The translations under genes and the position numbers were made by a program. 64,000 bases of DNA from Thereva unica (taxonomy: Eukaryota > Arthropoda > Insecta > Diptera > Therevidae), in contig CATLJY010000161.1 of the NCBI GenBank assembly GCA_949987705.1, forward strand, positions 1 to 64,000, in the 5' to 3' direction. Position 1 is the stretch's first letter, and each line of letters starts with the position of its first letter. The notes under the pieces are model-generated. The model did not search any database and was not told the DNA's origin. It saw only the letters and a list, made by a program, of their open reading frames with translations. This document shows positions 22,704-33,577 of this stretch, one piece after another.

Positions 22704-23579
22704 TTGTACACCACACACACATACACACAAACACAAGTCGGTGGAAGTATAACGAAAAGAATCAATCCCGCATTGAGTTCACGGTCCGAGTCCGAAGCTC
22801 GAATTGCCGCGTTTAAGTCTCAAGCAGTTGTAAAAAAAATGGAAAACACGGATTCCCCAAGGTGTGACCCAACGATGCAGGAGCCACATGCTGAACAACC
22901 ACAACCGGAATCAACTTCCGGAATGACTAAAGGGAATGGTTCGCAACAAGTTAATGCGGTAACAACGGTAAGATTGCCACAGCCTTTTTGGAAGGAGACG
23001 CCAAACAGATGGTCTGCAGTAGCTAAAGCAGCGTTTTCGCTCTACCATATCTCATCGGACACATCTAAATTTAGATATGTTTTAATAAACTTGGACAGCG
23101 AGATGTTAAGAGTTGTGGGGGACCTGATTGACTCTCCTCCATCGAACGACAAATACAACACTCTAAAAGGGAAAATCATCGCATCGTTTGGACAATCATG
23201 CGAAACACGACTACGTAGGCTGCTCCGGGGACAACCGATGGGCGATGAAAAACCCTCCTTATATTTACAACGTATGAAGGGACTAGCAGGAGGACAATGC
23301 AATACGGCAGTTCTACGCTCTCTTTTCCTGGAACAGCTACCTGAGCAAACGAGAGGTATCTTGGCGATGAACGAGACGGAAGTTCTCGTCATACTGGCAC
23401 AACAGGCAGACCGCATAATGGCGGTAATGAAACCACACATCTGTACCATTGAAGAGACGAGAGATGTTGTAGGGAGGATAACAAAGACTCAAACCTCAAC
23501 AAGCGGAAGGAGACATGGTGCTACAGACGCATATGACATAAGAGAGTTAAGAAACAAGATGGAAGAACTGTCAAGATAG
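22704..23579 (+). pseudogene. CsRn1-like Gypsy gag, N-terminal part
   Basis: 291 codons to a stop at 23577-23579. The core LPQPFWKETPNRWSAVAKAAF, then YVLINLDSEMLRVVGDLI, LRRLLRGQPMGDEKPSLYL and LFLEQLPEQTRGIL, is the standard capsid layout of this group. The true start may be the internal Met at about 22839 (MENTDSPRC), since the first 45 residues look like leader sequence. The SINE lies 10 bp after the stop, and gag-type sequence resumes beyond it. Confidence 0.8.
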
Positions 23580-23589
23580 GTACAGAAGC

Positions 23590-23973
23590 TTCCTCGGTAG
23601 TCTAGGGGTAAGGCGTCTGACTACTATCCCCAGAGGTCCCGGGTTCGATTCCCGGCGGTGCCACGGTCCTAGCCTTTCCCAATTTACCGCCTAAATAACT
23701 TTCCTTCTTTCTTCTCCCTCTTTGCATTCCTGATTCCTCCTGTCATAGCCATCACTAGTTCTCTTCCCCGCTCCACCAAGCGCATTTCATCGGTTGGTTG
23801 ATGAGATTCAACTCGTTTCAGGAGGCATAACACTCCAGCGAGTTGTTCTCGATGCCCCGATGTCAGAGTCGCGAAATGGTTGGGAGTAGGTGAAACAAAA
23901 ATACCGCAACTAGGTTGTGACAGTTCTTTCCTTCACTTCTCTCTCTATTTTCCGACTAAAGCTGCTGTTCGAC

Positions 23974-24009
<36 letters not shown>

Positions 24010-24069
24010 CATGGTCGACAGTACAAAGGGGCCTTCCCTAAGTCTCTAGTGTGTTACATAAAAAAAAAA
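23590..24069 (+). mobile_element. tRNA-derived SINE, copy 2
   Basis: Plus-strand copy of the family seen at 940-1401. Head TCCTCGGTAGTCTAGGGG, B-box GGTTCGATTCCC (about 23643-23654), body with GATGAGATTCAACTCGTTTC, and final A-run 24060-24069 after GTGTTACAT. An internal A-run of about 29 bases (23979-24007) replaces roughly 25 bp of body found in copy 1. AAGCT flanks both sides and may be a short target duplication. Host site: Gypsy gag. Confidence 0.85.
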
Positions 24070-24272
24070 GCTACGTTCGAGATCACGAAACCGGCGGGAC
24101 CCAAGACGACAACGCAACAGATTCCCATCTCCATGGCAACGAACATCGGATAAAGAAGGGAGATGCTACTACCACCACAAGTTTGGTAACAAAGCACTGA
24201 AATGCGGGGAGCCATGCAACTGGCAGACGAAGACGGAAAATTAAGAGCGCCGAAGGAAAACGAGGCGTTCCA
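24070..24272 (+). pseudogene. CsRn1-like Gypsy gag, zinc-finger part
   Basis: After the SINE one frame gives FEITKPAGPKTTTQ and, with a shift after a TAA, RCYYHHKFGNKALKCGEPCNW, the single Cys/His finger placed between capsid and protease in CsRn1-type elements. A stop (TAA) follows at GAAAAT-TAA. The next coding block is separated by the MITE at 24273. Confidence 0.7.
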
Positions 24273-25113
24273 CAGTGGGGCAAATTGCCAAAAAGCTGTA
24301 AAAAAATCGAAGTTCGATTTCGAACTTTTTGCCTGATAAATATCTAGTAGGAGACCCCTGCCACACATTAAACCGGTTTATGGCGGTCAGGTGTCCTTTT
24401 TCTCTTCGCAGGATCGGTTCAAAAGTGACCGTTGCAGCAAGTGCTTGTGTGAATTTTTAAGCCCTCGACGAAGCTGCTATTTGTTATGCGTATTATTCTA
24501 CCGTGTGAAAAGTTATTAAATTAAAAAAAAATATGGACTCTGATCCTTAAGATATGTAGAAAACATTTCTATAAGCAATATTGTCTATTTTCATATCTAA
24601 TTAATGAAAGACATTTCATTTTACAAAATTTTTATATTATACTATTATTTGCAAAAAAATGTTCTGAATTTTCCCGTATGAATTGCCATTCATGAGATAT
24701 CGTGGTTAATATTTTCTGGATTGATTACAAGTTCTTATTTAAAATTTTATTTTTTTATTAAAAAAATGCCGCTAAATTCGATATCAGCGACCCCCGTATA
24801 CCAAGTTTTGTAGCAATTGAAGGATATTTAACTACTTTTAGTCGCCATTTTGAAACCGCCTTCTTGTTTATGAAAATATGGACACTAAATTCGTAATCAG
24901 CGACCCCAAAAACCCCCGTATACCAAGTTTTGTAGCAATTGAAGGATATTTAACTACTTTTGGTTGCCATTTTGAAGCCGCCATCTTGTTTATGGAAAAA
25001 TGGACACTAAATTCGTGATCACCGACCCCTAAAACCCCCATAACCAAATTTCAAATTAATTGGTTTAATATTGAAGACTTTTGGCCAGCTTTTCGGCTTT
25101 TTGCCCCACTGTG
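24273..25113. mobile_element. hAT-like MITE with CAGTGGGGCAAA ends
   Basis: ACAGTGGGGCAAA near 24274 is repeated inverted at the right end (TTTTTGCCCCACTGT near 25113). Each arm also has an AAAAAGC-type block. GCGTTC occurs on both sides, a likely partial target duplication; counting it once makes the Gypsy frame run on (ENEAF to VDQLAYS). The 0.84 kb interior contains a roughly 130-bp direct repeat (ACCCCCGTATACCAAGTTTT near 24789 and 24914) and no transposase. Confidence 0.7.
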
Positions 25114-26954
25114 CGTTCGTCGACCAGTTGGCATATTCAAAACACCTCTTAATGCGCGACCGGAAAACAGGCACGAAATTCTTAGTAGATACGGGGGCAG
25201 ACGTGTCGGTTCGGCCTAAAACTTTGGTCGAAAGATGTTCAGCGAACCCCAATTTAGATTTATACGCAGCGAATGGTACCAAGATACCCACATACGGAAT
25301 CAAGAAGATGACCTTGGATCTTGGATTAAGACGAGCTTTCGAGTGGAAATTTATAGTGGCCGAGGTGGCACAACCAATATTAGGAAACGATGGTGACTAC
25401 GCTTAGGGGAGAGAACGAGTTCGAAAGAATTGTGAGAGAAAACATAGAAATCACACTCACTAACAAGAAACGAGAACCGCGACATCAGGTACGACACCAT
25501 ATAATAACGATAGGACCACCTTCGCGCTGAACGGCCGAGAAGACTCTCACCCGGCAGACTGAAGGCAGCACGGAAGGAAGTCGATGAATGGATAAAGGAA
25601 GGTATTGTCAGCCCATCCTCAAGCCCATATGCGAGCGCAATGCTAATGCGGAAGAAGAAGGATGGATGTTGGAGAATCTGCAGAGATTATCGACGACGAA
25701 ATAAGATAACCTTGCCAGACAAGTAACCAGTGCCGAACATCCAAGACTTTTCGCATCGACTGCACGGATGTACACATTTTACAACGGTGGACTTAGAACG
25801 GGCATACTTCCAGATACCGATGGCACCCGAGGACAAAGAGAAGACCGAGCTGATCATGCCATTTGGGTTGTTCGAATTCAATGTGATGCCATTTGGGTTA
25901 ACTAACGTTTCAAACATTTCAACGATGCATTGACACGGCACTAAGAAGACTCGACTACTGTTTCAGCTACATGGACGACATCGTGATCGCATCGCAGTCG
26001 AGAGACGAGCACGTGAAGCATTTAAAAGAGGTATCGCAGTGACTGAAGGAGTTTGGACTTGTGATAAAGCCGAGCAAGTGTCAATGAGGAAAGAACAAGG
26101 TCGAATACCTTGGATACGAGGTAAGCACTGAGGGAATAAAACCACTTCCACAACGAGTGAAAGCCATAATGCAATTCCCCAAACCGGTCACGACATGCGA
26201 ACTACGAAGGTTTCTGGGCATGATCAACTTCTGTAGGAAATTTATCAACGATGCAGCAAAAACACAAGCCCCTTTGCACGCTTTAACCGCGGGATCAAAG
26301 AAGCGAGACAAGAGACCAGTGGCATGGAGTGCAGAAACTGAGGCAGCGTTGAAGCACTGCAGACAGCAACTGGCCAATGCCACGTTGATTACGCACCCAG
26401 CGGAAGGCAGCCCGTTGTATTTAACTACGGACGCATCTGACGAAGCGATAGGTGCCACTCTTGAACAAATCATCGACGGCGAAAGGAAACTACTAGGATT
26501 CTACTCAAAGAAGTTAACAGAGGCGCAGAGGAAATATAGCACCTATGATAGAAAGCTACTTGCAATATTCAAGGCTATTAATTTTTTCAAGCGCATGATA
26601 GAAGGAAGAAGAACTAACATCCTAACAGATCACAAACCTCTGACATATGCATTTCAACAGAAATCATCGAAAGCATCGCCGAGGCAACAGAGACACTTAG
26701 ACCTCATTGGCCAATACACCACCTATGTAAGGCACATCACAGGGCAACAAAACACGGTTGCAGACACACTTTCGAGAGTGAGCAACATCGAGTTACCCGT
26801 ACACTTAACAACAGAGGAAATAACCATAATGCAAGCCGATGATGAAGAACTTGTAGAACTTTTACGGAATCCGGGCGCACTCGAACTGAAAAATCTAAGA
26901 CTAACAGGCACAGAGACAAAAGCGTACTGTGGCCATACCTGCCAAAAGCGCTAA
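25114..26954 (+). pseudogene. CsRn1-like protease-reverse transcriptase-RNase H
   Basis: Protease FLVDTGADVSVRP (25170-25215). The RT N-terminus in a second frame reads EWIKEGIVSPSSSPYAS and CRDYRRRNKITLPD, then a TAA at 25724-25726, then FTTVDLERAYFQIPM, MPFGLFEFNVMPFGLTN and the active-site SYMDDIVIAS (about 25964-25993). RNase H lies in 26157-26954: LYLTTDASDEAIGA and LTDHKPLTYAF. At least three frame changes or stops (near 25404, 25724, 25930, 26040-26090) break the polyprotein. Confidence 0.85.
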
Positions 26955-27935
26955 GGAAAAAGGTTTTCGACATAGAACACAACCCTTCGCACGGCAGCGG
27001 AAAAGCCATGAGGAAGGCCATAACAAGAAAATATGTCTGGCCCAACAAGATATCAAGGAATGGGCAAGATCGTGTCTACCCTGTCTAAGATTCAAAGTCA
27101 GCCGTCACACGAGGAGGGTACCAAAGCATATAACGGTACCTGATGAAAGGTTTTATCATATCCATATCGACATAGTTGGCCCGATGAATGAATCGCAAGG
27201 ATTTAAGTATTGTTTGACGATGATAGATCATTACACACGATGGCCGGAAGCGACTCCCATTAAAGATATAACCGCCAATACGGTAGTTGAGGCATTATTT
27301 TCAACGTGGATAGCATGGTTTGGTACACCAGCAACCATCACTTCTGACCGAGGAACACAATTTGATTCCCAAGTATTCGAAGCCTTCGCAAGGATGATTG
27401 GTAGTCAAACGAAGCGCACCACAGCTTGTCATCCCCAAGCAAATGGAATCGTCGAGAGATGGCACAGGGCACTGAAGGCAGCGATAAAATGCCGCGAAGG
27501 AGTTGCGTGGGTGCAATCGTTACCGGTAGTACTATTGGGATTAGGAAATAGTCTGAAAGAGGGACATCTAGTGCAGAGCTGGTATACGGTACCACCTTGA
27601 GATTACCAGGAGAATACTTTCTCCAAGAAGACTTCGAGCCTGATATCACAATTTTTAAAGAAAATCTCAGGGAACACATGCGTGCACTAAAACCTCACCC
27701 AACAGCTCATCACATAAGGTGTGTATTCATAAGAGTGGACGGAGCTAGAAAACCCCTCGAGCAACCATACACAGGTCCTCATCCAATAATCAAGAGAGAC
27801 GACGAGGTTTACTACACGGTGAACGTAAACGGCAAACCGAATAAAATTTCAGTAGATCGCCTGAAACCAGCATTCATGCAAGCAAAAACAGCAGAAGAGC
27901 TTGAGACAACTAGAAAACCGCTTCGGACATTATGA
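26929..27935 (+). pseudogene. CsRn1-like integrase
   Basis: SCLPCLRFKVSRHT is the Cys pair of the HHCC zinc finger; the His part is in another frame near 26970-27000. The catalytic core shows YHIHIDIVGPM, TITSDRGTQFDSQVF and HPQANGIVERWH, carrying the D, D and E of the DDE site. A frameshift at about 27597 leads into a C-terminal chromatin/DNA-binding tail (YTGPHPIIKRDDEVYYTV) that stops at 27935. Integrase would join element cDNA to the host genome. Confidence 0.85.
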
Positions 27936-28011
27936 CGGACCAGCAACGAAGAGAAAGGTCAGTTTCGCAAAGCAATGAATGCGTTACTGGAAGGGGAGTA
28001 GTGTGGCGACA

Positions 28012-28290
28012 CAAAGCGATCACAGAGCCACCAATATGTGAAATACACAAAACCACCAACACTGTACACTAAAAATTATGTATTAGGATAAGTAACCTTT
28101 GAATAATGTAAATAATAGTAAAATAATTTTCATTGTCAGTTCTGTTTCAAAGCTTATACTCGAAGCTCGTAGTAAGTTAGACGCCTAGTATTGTAGTAAT
28201 TTTGTAGGCACTAGGCTTTATCCATGTGGTTCTTTTATGTTTGTAGTTAGTTGCGTTTTGTATGTAGTTTGGAAATAAAGAATTGTTAAT
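28012..28290 (+). repeat. probable 3' LTR of the CsRn1-like element (end uncertain)
   Basis: Starts TGTGGCGACACAAAGC directly after the purine-rich tract GGAAGGGGAGTAG, and contains a polyadenylation-type AATAAAG at 28274. There is no 5' partner in the window, so the right edge, which runs into BEL-B, is a guess. Confidence 0.45.
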
Positions 28291-28319
28291 AATCTTATGT
28301 TATGTGCTAATTTATTGTA

Positions 28320-28690
28320 TGTGGATATCTCAAGTTGGCATGTGGCATATCCCCTAGTCAGGGGACGAAGAACTGAATACATTCAATTGCCGAAATATTC
28401 TATGACTCTACTCGCAGGAAGGTGGACCCCATAGGTTTGAGATGTGAGTGCCACCTGTGAGAAGCTAGTTGAACTTCTGTGCTGCTGTGGGTGGATGGGA
28501 TGAGTTTTTAAATGGTCCTGCCCTGGAGGCCAACCGTTAAACTACTGTTTGTACTCAATCGTTGTCAAGGTGAAACACTTTGTCAACATTTTTAAATAAA
28601 ACTTTGTCAAGGTGGAACACCTTGATAATTTAAAAGAAAACTTTGGACAACCAGTCTACCGCGAAGTAAAAGAACTTCTCGTACTAAGCA
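28320..28690 (+). repeat. BEL-B 5' LTR (left edge uncertain)
   Basis: The right edge is fixed by ...ACTAAGCA immediately before the primer-binding site. Inside are two related blocks (TTGTCAAGGTGAAACACTTTG and TTGTCAAGGTGGAACACC). No 3' LTR partner is available. Confidence 0.45.
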
Positions 28691-28692
28691 TT

Positions 28693-28710
28693 TGGTGACG
28701 CCGACGTGAT
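28693..28710 (+). other. BEL-B primer-binding site (tRNA-Trp type)
   Basis: TGGTGACGCCGACGTGAT, one mismatch to the complement of the 3' end of animal tRNA-Trp, 2 nt after the LTR. Same primer choice as BEL-A. Confidence 0.75.
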
Positions 28711-28781
28711 CGGATGTTTCACTTGTATCACGCAACTCACATCTTCGCATCAATCTCGGGAGTTAATCATCAGCTGACATC

Positions 28782-30281
28782 ATGTCGAAGACTTTCGACG
28801 AGTTAATGCAGGACCAATACTATATGGGGCAAGAGATCCAGAGAGTCGTCATTAATTATAAGAAAGGCCCAGTGGGCAGAAAAACAGTGATTATTACCTG
28901 GAACGCATCCGGCGGCTGGAAGATAATTGGCTATCTTTTCAAAGGAATGACATTAATCGCTTCCCAATCACGAGACCCATGATTTCACGACAAAAAATTA
29001 TTACACAGCAATTGCCAAGATATTCCAAGAATATCGGGAGCTGTTTGAGGAAAAGTTGAAAGAATTCCCCAGGCCATCTACAACACCAACTCCTAGGCAA
29101 TCTGCAACACCCAGGCAATCAAAGGTTCAAATTAATGTGCCAAGCCCAACCGATGCTGAAACTGCAAATATTGAAGAAGTCAAAAGGATGAAGAGGAGGC
29201 AGCAATCAGTACTCCAATCCTTGAATCGTTTAATGCAATCAATTGATATGAACCAGATGCATGACACGGTTTACTGCAAAGTAAAACTTGAAGCAATCAA
29301 ACATTATTGCTCCCAGGATGAGGAATTAAATAGTAGGCTGTGGGAGTTAGTTGACGATCCAGCCAAAATCCATTACGATACCGATAGTTACATCCAAGCT
29401 GAAGAAAATGTGCAGCACCTACTCGTAGCTTTGACAACCAGTTTGCAGGAGCAAAGGCAAGGAGCCAGCAACAGCCAACAATCCAGTCAATCAAGCTCAT
29501 TTATGAAACTTCCAAAGATAGAGCTCCCAAAATTTGATGGAGATTATCTGAAATGGAAGCAATTTCACAATTTATACACAGAAATGGTACATAAACAAGC
29601 ATTGGCCAATTGTCAAAAAATGTAGTACTTGAAAGCCAACCTAGTAGGAGAAGCAGAACGTCTAATAAGACATTATTCTTTGTCAGAAGAGAACTACAAA
29701 GCAGCATGGAGATCACTTCAAGATCGCTACAGCAATCCAAGGATACTTGTTGCAGCCCTGATCAATAAATTGTTATCTCAGCCTTCTCATGCAAACGAAT
29801 GTGCAACGGCAACATCAGTAAAGAATCTACATGATATAACCCAAGAATGCCTTCTGGGCTTAGAAAATTTGGAAGTTTCAACTGAAAACTGGGACCCATT
29901 ACTGCTTCAGATCCTGCAGCGAAAGTTAGACAAGAACACTCATGCAATGTATGAACAGTCCCTTGCAAATCCAAAAGAGTTAGCATCTTTGAAGGACTTC
30001 TTTGCATTCCTTGAAAAATCTTTCCAGGCGTTGGAGGCCTCAGACGGAAGAAGGAATGTGCAACCAGAACAGCACAAGGAATCATCAAAAGCATTCTCAT
30101 CCCTTGCACCCGATGCATTATATGCCATCAAAACCATCAGCTGTACCAGTGCAAACAGTTCCTGCAAAAATCCCCCAGTGAGAGATTCCGCTTAGTACAA
30201 AAAAATAAATTGTGTGTGAATTGTCTCTGGAACGGTCACCATTGGACCGATTGCAAATTATGAGCTTGCACCAGCTGTACC
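28782..30281 (+). pseudogene. BEL-B gag
   Basis: Begins MSKTFDELMQDQYYMGQ with the conserved INYKKGPVGRKTV stretch. A frameshift near 28900-29050 is followed by a Pro/Thr-rich linker (PRPSTTPTPRQS). LPKIELPKFDGDYLKWKQFHNLY and GEAERLIRHYSLSEENYKAA are separated by a TAG at 29623-29625 that ends the first segment after CQKM. The first zinc knuckle (CHQNHQLYQC) and second (CVNCLWNGHHWTDC) lie at about 30115-30260 in a shifted frame. The frame stops at 30259-30261, and the RTE-like insertion begins at 30282 inside the following Cys motif. Confidence 0.85.
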
Positions 30282-33200
30282 GGGGGGGGCGAACGGCTAA
30301 CAAAGATCTCGGAAAGTGGTGACACCCGATTTGTCACTTCTATTAAAATCCGAAGAGATCCACTGCAATCAAACACCAAGCAGACCTGTTAGCAAGTCCT
30401 AATCCCACCTCCCCGCGGTGCCCCCTGGGGTACTTCTTCGGAAGGAGCTAACGGGAGAGGGGCGAATGTCGAGCTCTCTGCGCCACAAAACAGAGCTTTT
30501 AAGTCGGTTGGGCTGAGGGTTAGCAACCCGCTCCCATAAAAAAAGCACTATTGCTACGAATCGGCAAACAGTGCCTCGGAACCGGATGGACAACACGACG
30601 ACGACCTTTGCTTTTCGAACAAGGACACGAATCGGATCATGGAATGTGAGAACAAAGCTTGCTGAGGGACGGCTGGATGAAGTCCTCAACGAGATGAATC
30701 GATGTAAAATCAAGATCATGGGACTGAGCGAGACCAGATGGCCCGATGCGGGGGAACATATCTGCCCAAATGGCGAGTCCTTCTTATATTCTGGGAGAAA
30801 TGAAACTGAAAGCCGTAGGAGTGGTGTTGGCGTAATACTCACCAAAGAAGCCAGGGCTAGCCTCATTAGCTGGTCACTAGTTTCTGAGAGGATTATTACC
30901 GTGCGCCTACGTACCAGGCTAAGAAGTACTACGGTAGTTCAATGCTATGCTCCAACCGAAGACGCAGTAGATGACATCAAAGACGAGTTCTACATGCGAC
31001 TGAATGAGGTTTTTCGCTCTATTCCAAGGGGAGACATCATTGTATTAATGGGTGACTTAAATGCACAAATCGGTCACGACAACACCGGTCTTGAACAAAC
31101 AATTGGAAAACAAGGCCTAAGCCAAGTTACCAATAACAATGGTGAGCTTTTCGTTGACTTTTGTTCTTAACATCAACTTATGGTAGGTGGAACTTACTTT
31201 TGTCACAAGAAGATACATAAAGAGACCTGGGTATCGCCCGATGGTAGAACGAGAAATCAGATAGATCATGTGGCCGTCAGCCGCAGATGGAGAACCATTC
31301 TGGAAGATGTCAGGAGCTTCAGGGGAGCGGACACTGGAAGCGACCACCATTTGGTAGTAGCAACTATTCGCCTTAGAATCGCTGCAATCAGAAACTTTCA
31401 ACGTGAATCTATAAACCGTAGACGGTTTAACGTTGACCTCTTGCGGGAGAGCGCTAAAAAGCGAGAATTTGCTGGAAACCTGCAGCAAATATTAAACCAG
31501 CAAACCGTTTCTGACGACACAAATATTGAAGACCTGTGGAGTACAACAAAGGGCGCTATATTGACGGCTGCGGAAACGAGCATCGGTTATGTCCAGAGAA
31601 ACATGCAACATTGGATCTCGGACAGCACCTGGCAAAAAATAGAAAGCAGGAGGGCCCTCAAAAATAGCATAAACTCTACAAGCGACCCGGATAGACGTCA
31701 CCAACTTGAACGGGAGTACTCTCAATTACACCGAGAGGTAAAGAGAAGTGCCCGGCGTGATAAAAGGCAGCAGATAAACGAGCTCGCAGAAAAAGCGGAA
31801 AACGCGGCAAACACAGGCAACAGTAAAGTGCTGTACCAAATTACTAAACAGCTCTCGGGAAAGCACTCTACTAAAAAGCATGCCGTTAAGAGTGCGGATG
31901 GAAGGCTGCTGTGCAGCGACGAGGAGCAGCTCCAAAGATGGAGAGATTATTTCTTCGCCGCCCTGAATGGCTCACTCATACAGGAACCTCAGGAAAACAG
32001 CAACAATGCACAGCCGATAAGAATCAACACCCGGGCCCCATCCAAGACGGAAATAGTAACCGCAATTCATGCGATGGCCAATGGTAAAGCAGCTGGAAAA
32101 GATGGCATCTCGCCAGAATTGTTGAAAGCCGACTCAAGCCTCATAGCAGATGCGCTTCAGCCAATCCTCGAATTAGCATGGAACACCTGTACCTTTCCGG
32201 AGGATTGGACGGAAGGTATCATAGTCAAAATACCCAAAAAGGGGGATCTAACAATATGCGACAACTGGAGAGGCATCTGTCTATTATCTACTGTGGGTAA
32301 AATCTTGTCCCACACTATACTATCAAGAATAAGAGAGGCAGTAGATCAAACGCTTAGAAGGCAGCAGGCCGGATTCAGGAAGGGCCGTTCATGTATAGAT
32401 CACATCAACACCTTAAGAATAATAGTGGAACAGTCTACTGAATTTCGATCCCCCCTTTACCTTGCTTTCGTAGATTATGAGAAAGCGTTCGACTCGGTTA
32501 ATAGGAGCTTTATATGGCAGGCATTACGGCGACGTGGACTGCCGGATAAGATAATAGAATTGATAAAAGCCCTATACAACAATTCCAAATGCAGAGTTCT
32601 CCATAACGGAAAATTATCCGACAGCTTTGAGGTGAGTTCAGGAGTACGACAAGGATGCTTACTATCCCATTACTATTTCTTATAGTAATAAATGACATTC
32701 TTGTTGGCGCTCTAGATAGTAGAACAGGCGGCATACAGTGGGGTTTTGCTAGATCGCCTTAAGGACCTCGACTACGCAGATGATATCTGTTTGCTGGCCC
32801 ACAGACATCAGGAGCAAAAAAACATGTTAAACAATTTGGCAACAGAAAGTAGTCTAGCAGGCTTAAGGCTGAATCCGAATAAAACCAAAGAAATGCGGAT
32901 AAATGCAAACACACTTGAACGAACTGCGCTGAATAACCGTGACGTGGAACTGGTAGATAAATTCTGCTACCTCGGTAGTATTATTACCGAAAATGGTGGT
33001 GCAGAAGAAGACGTCAGTTCCAGAATAAATAAAGCACGAAGCGCATATGCATGCTTGTTCCGCATATGGAGATCAACGGAGATCTCAACCAACACCAAAT
33101 TGCGGCTGTTCAACTCCAACGTTAAGGCAGTTCTTTTATACGGTTGCGAAACATGGAAAGTCACCCAATTCATCACAGGGCGCCTACAAGTCTTCATAAA

Positions 33201-33565
33201 CAGATGCCTACGTCGTATCCTAAAAATCCGCTGGCAAGATAGAATTTCAAATGAAGAGCTATGGCACCGTGCCGGCCAAGAAAGGATAGACGACCAAATC
33301 AGGCGAAGGAAATGGAATTGGGTTAGCCACACCTTGCGACGCGATAACGAAAATCTAGCCAAACAGGCCCTTGACTGAACCCGCAAGGATCCGTCGAGTT
33401 GGAAGACCTAGAACAACGTGGAGGAGAACCCTACTAGCAGAGGCCGCAACTACTGGGAGATCCTGGTCAGAGCTAAGAGCTGTCGGGCAAAACAGAGTCC
33501 GCTGGAGGGCAACTGTTTCCGCCCTATGTCCCACGAGGGATTAAGGGGCACATAGAATAGATAGA
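30282..33565 (+). mobile_element. RTE-like non-LTR retrotransposon (RTE-2), near full length
   Basis: ACCAGCTGTACC is duplicated exactly at 30270-30281 and 33566-33577, marking a 3284-bp insertion in BEL-B gag. It begins with a G-run (GGGGGGGGCGAACGG) and ends in short AATAGATAGA-type repeats rather than poly(A), both usual for RTE-type elements. It carries endonuclease and reverse transcriptase (30571 to about 33540). A second truncated copy is at 47241-47480. Confidence 0.85.
30571..33540 (+). pseudogene. RTE-2 endonuclease-reverse transcriptase
   Basis: Endonuclease: GSWNVRTKLAEGRLDEV, GLSETRWPD, VLMGDLNAQIGHD and, after a TAA at 31168-31170, TGSDHHLVVATI. RT: AAGKDGISPELLK, KIPKKGDLTICDNWRG, QAGFRKGRSCIDHI, FVDYEKAFDSVNR, GVRQGCLLS, LDYADDICLLA, then the C-terminal RRVGRPRTTWRR. 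There is one premature stop (31168) and two one-base shifts (near 32670, after GCLLS, and near 32740, before LLDRLKDLDYADD). A further shift or stop at 33376 precedes the final segment. The catalytic residues themselves are all still visible. Confidence 0.85.
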
Positions 33566-33577
33566 ACCAGCTGTACC

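Larger units (their letters stand above)
22704..28290 (+). mobile_element. CsRn1-like Gypsy retrotransposon, decayed
   Basis: Order gag (22704-24272), protease, reverse transcriptase, RNase H, integrase (25114-27935), then a purine-rich GGAAGGGGAG (about 27990) and a probable 3' LTR from 28012. The gag CYYHHKFGNKALKC finger and FLVDTGADVS protease are typical of the CsRn1/Kabuki branch of Gypsy. It is interrupted by a SINE (23590-24069) and a hAT-like MITE (24273-25113). No 5' LTR was found, and there are several stops, so it is inactive. Confidence 0.75.

Noticed and set aside
23590..23661. functional tRNA gene
   Set aside because: The tRNA-like head is part of a SINE repeated at 940-1401. 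The anticodon arm does not fold as a standard tRNA and an A-tailed body follows.
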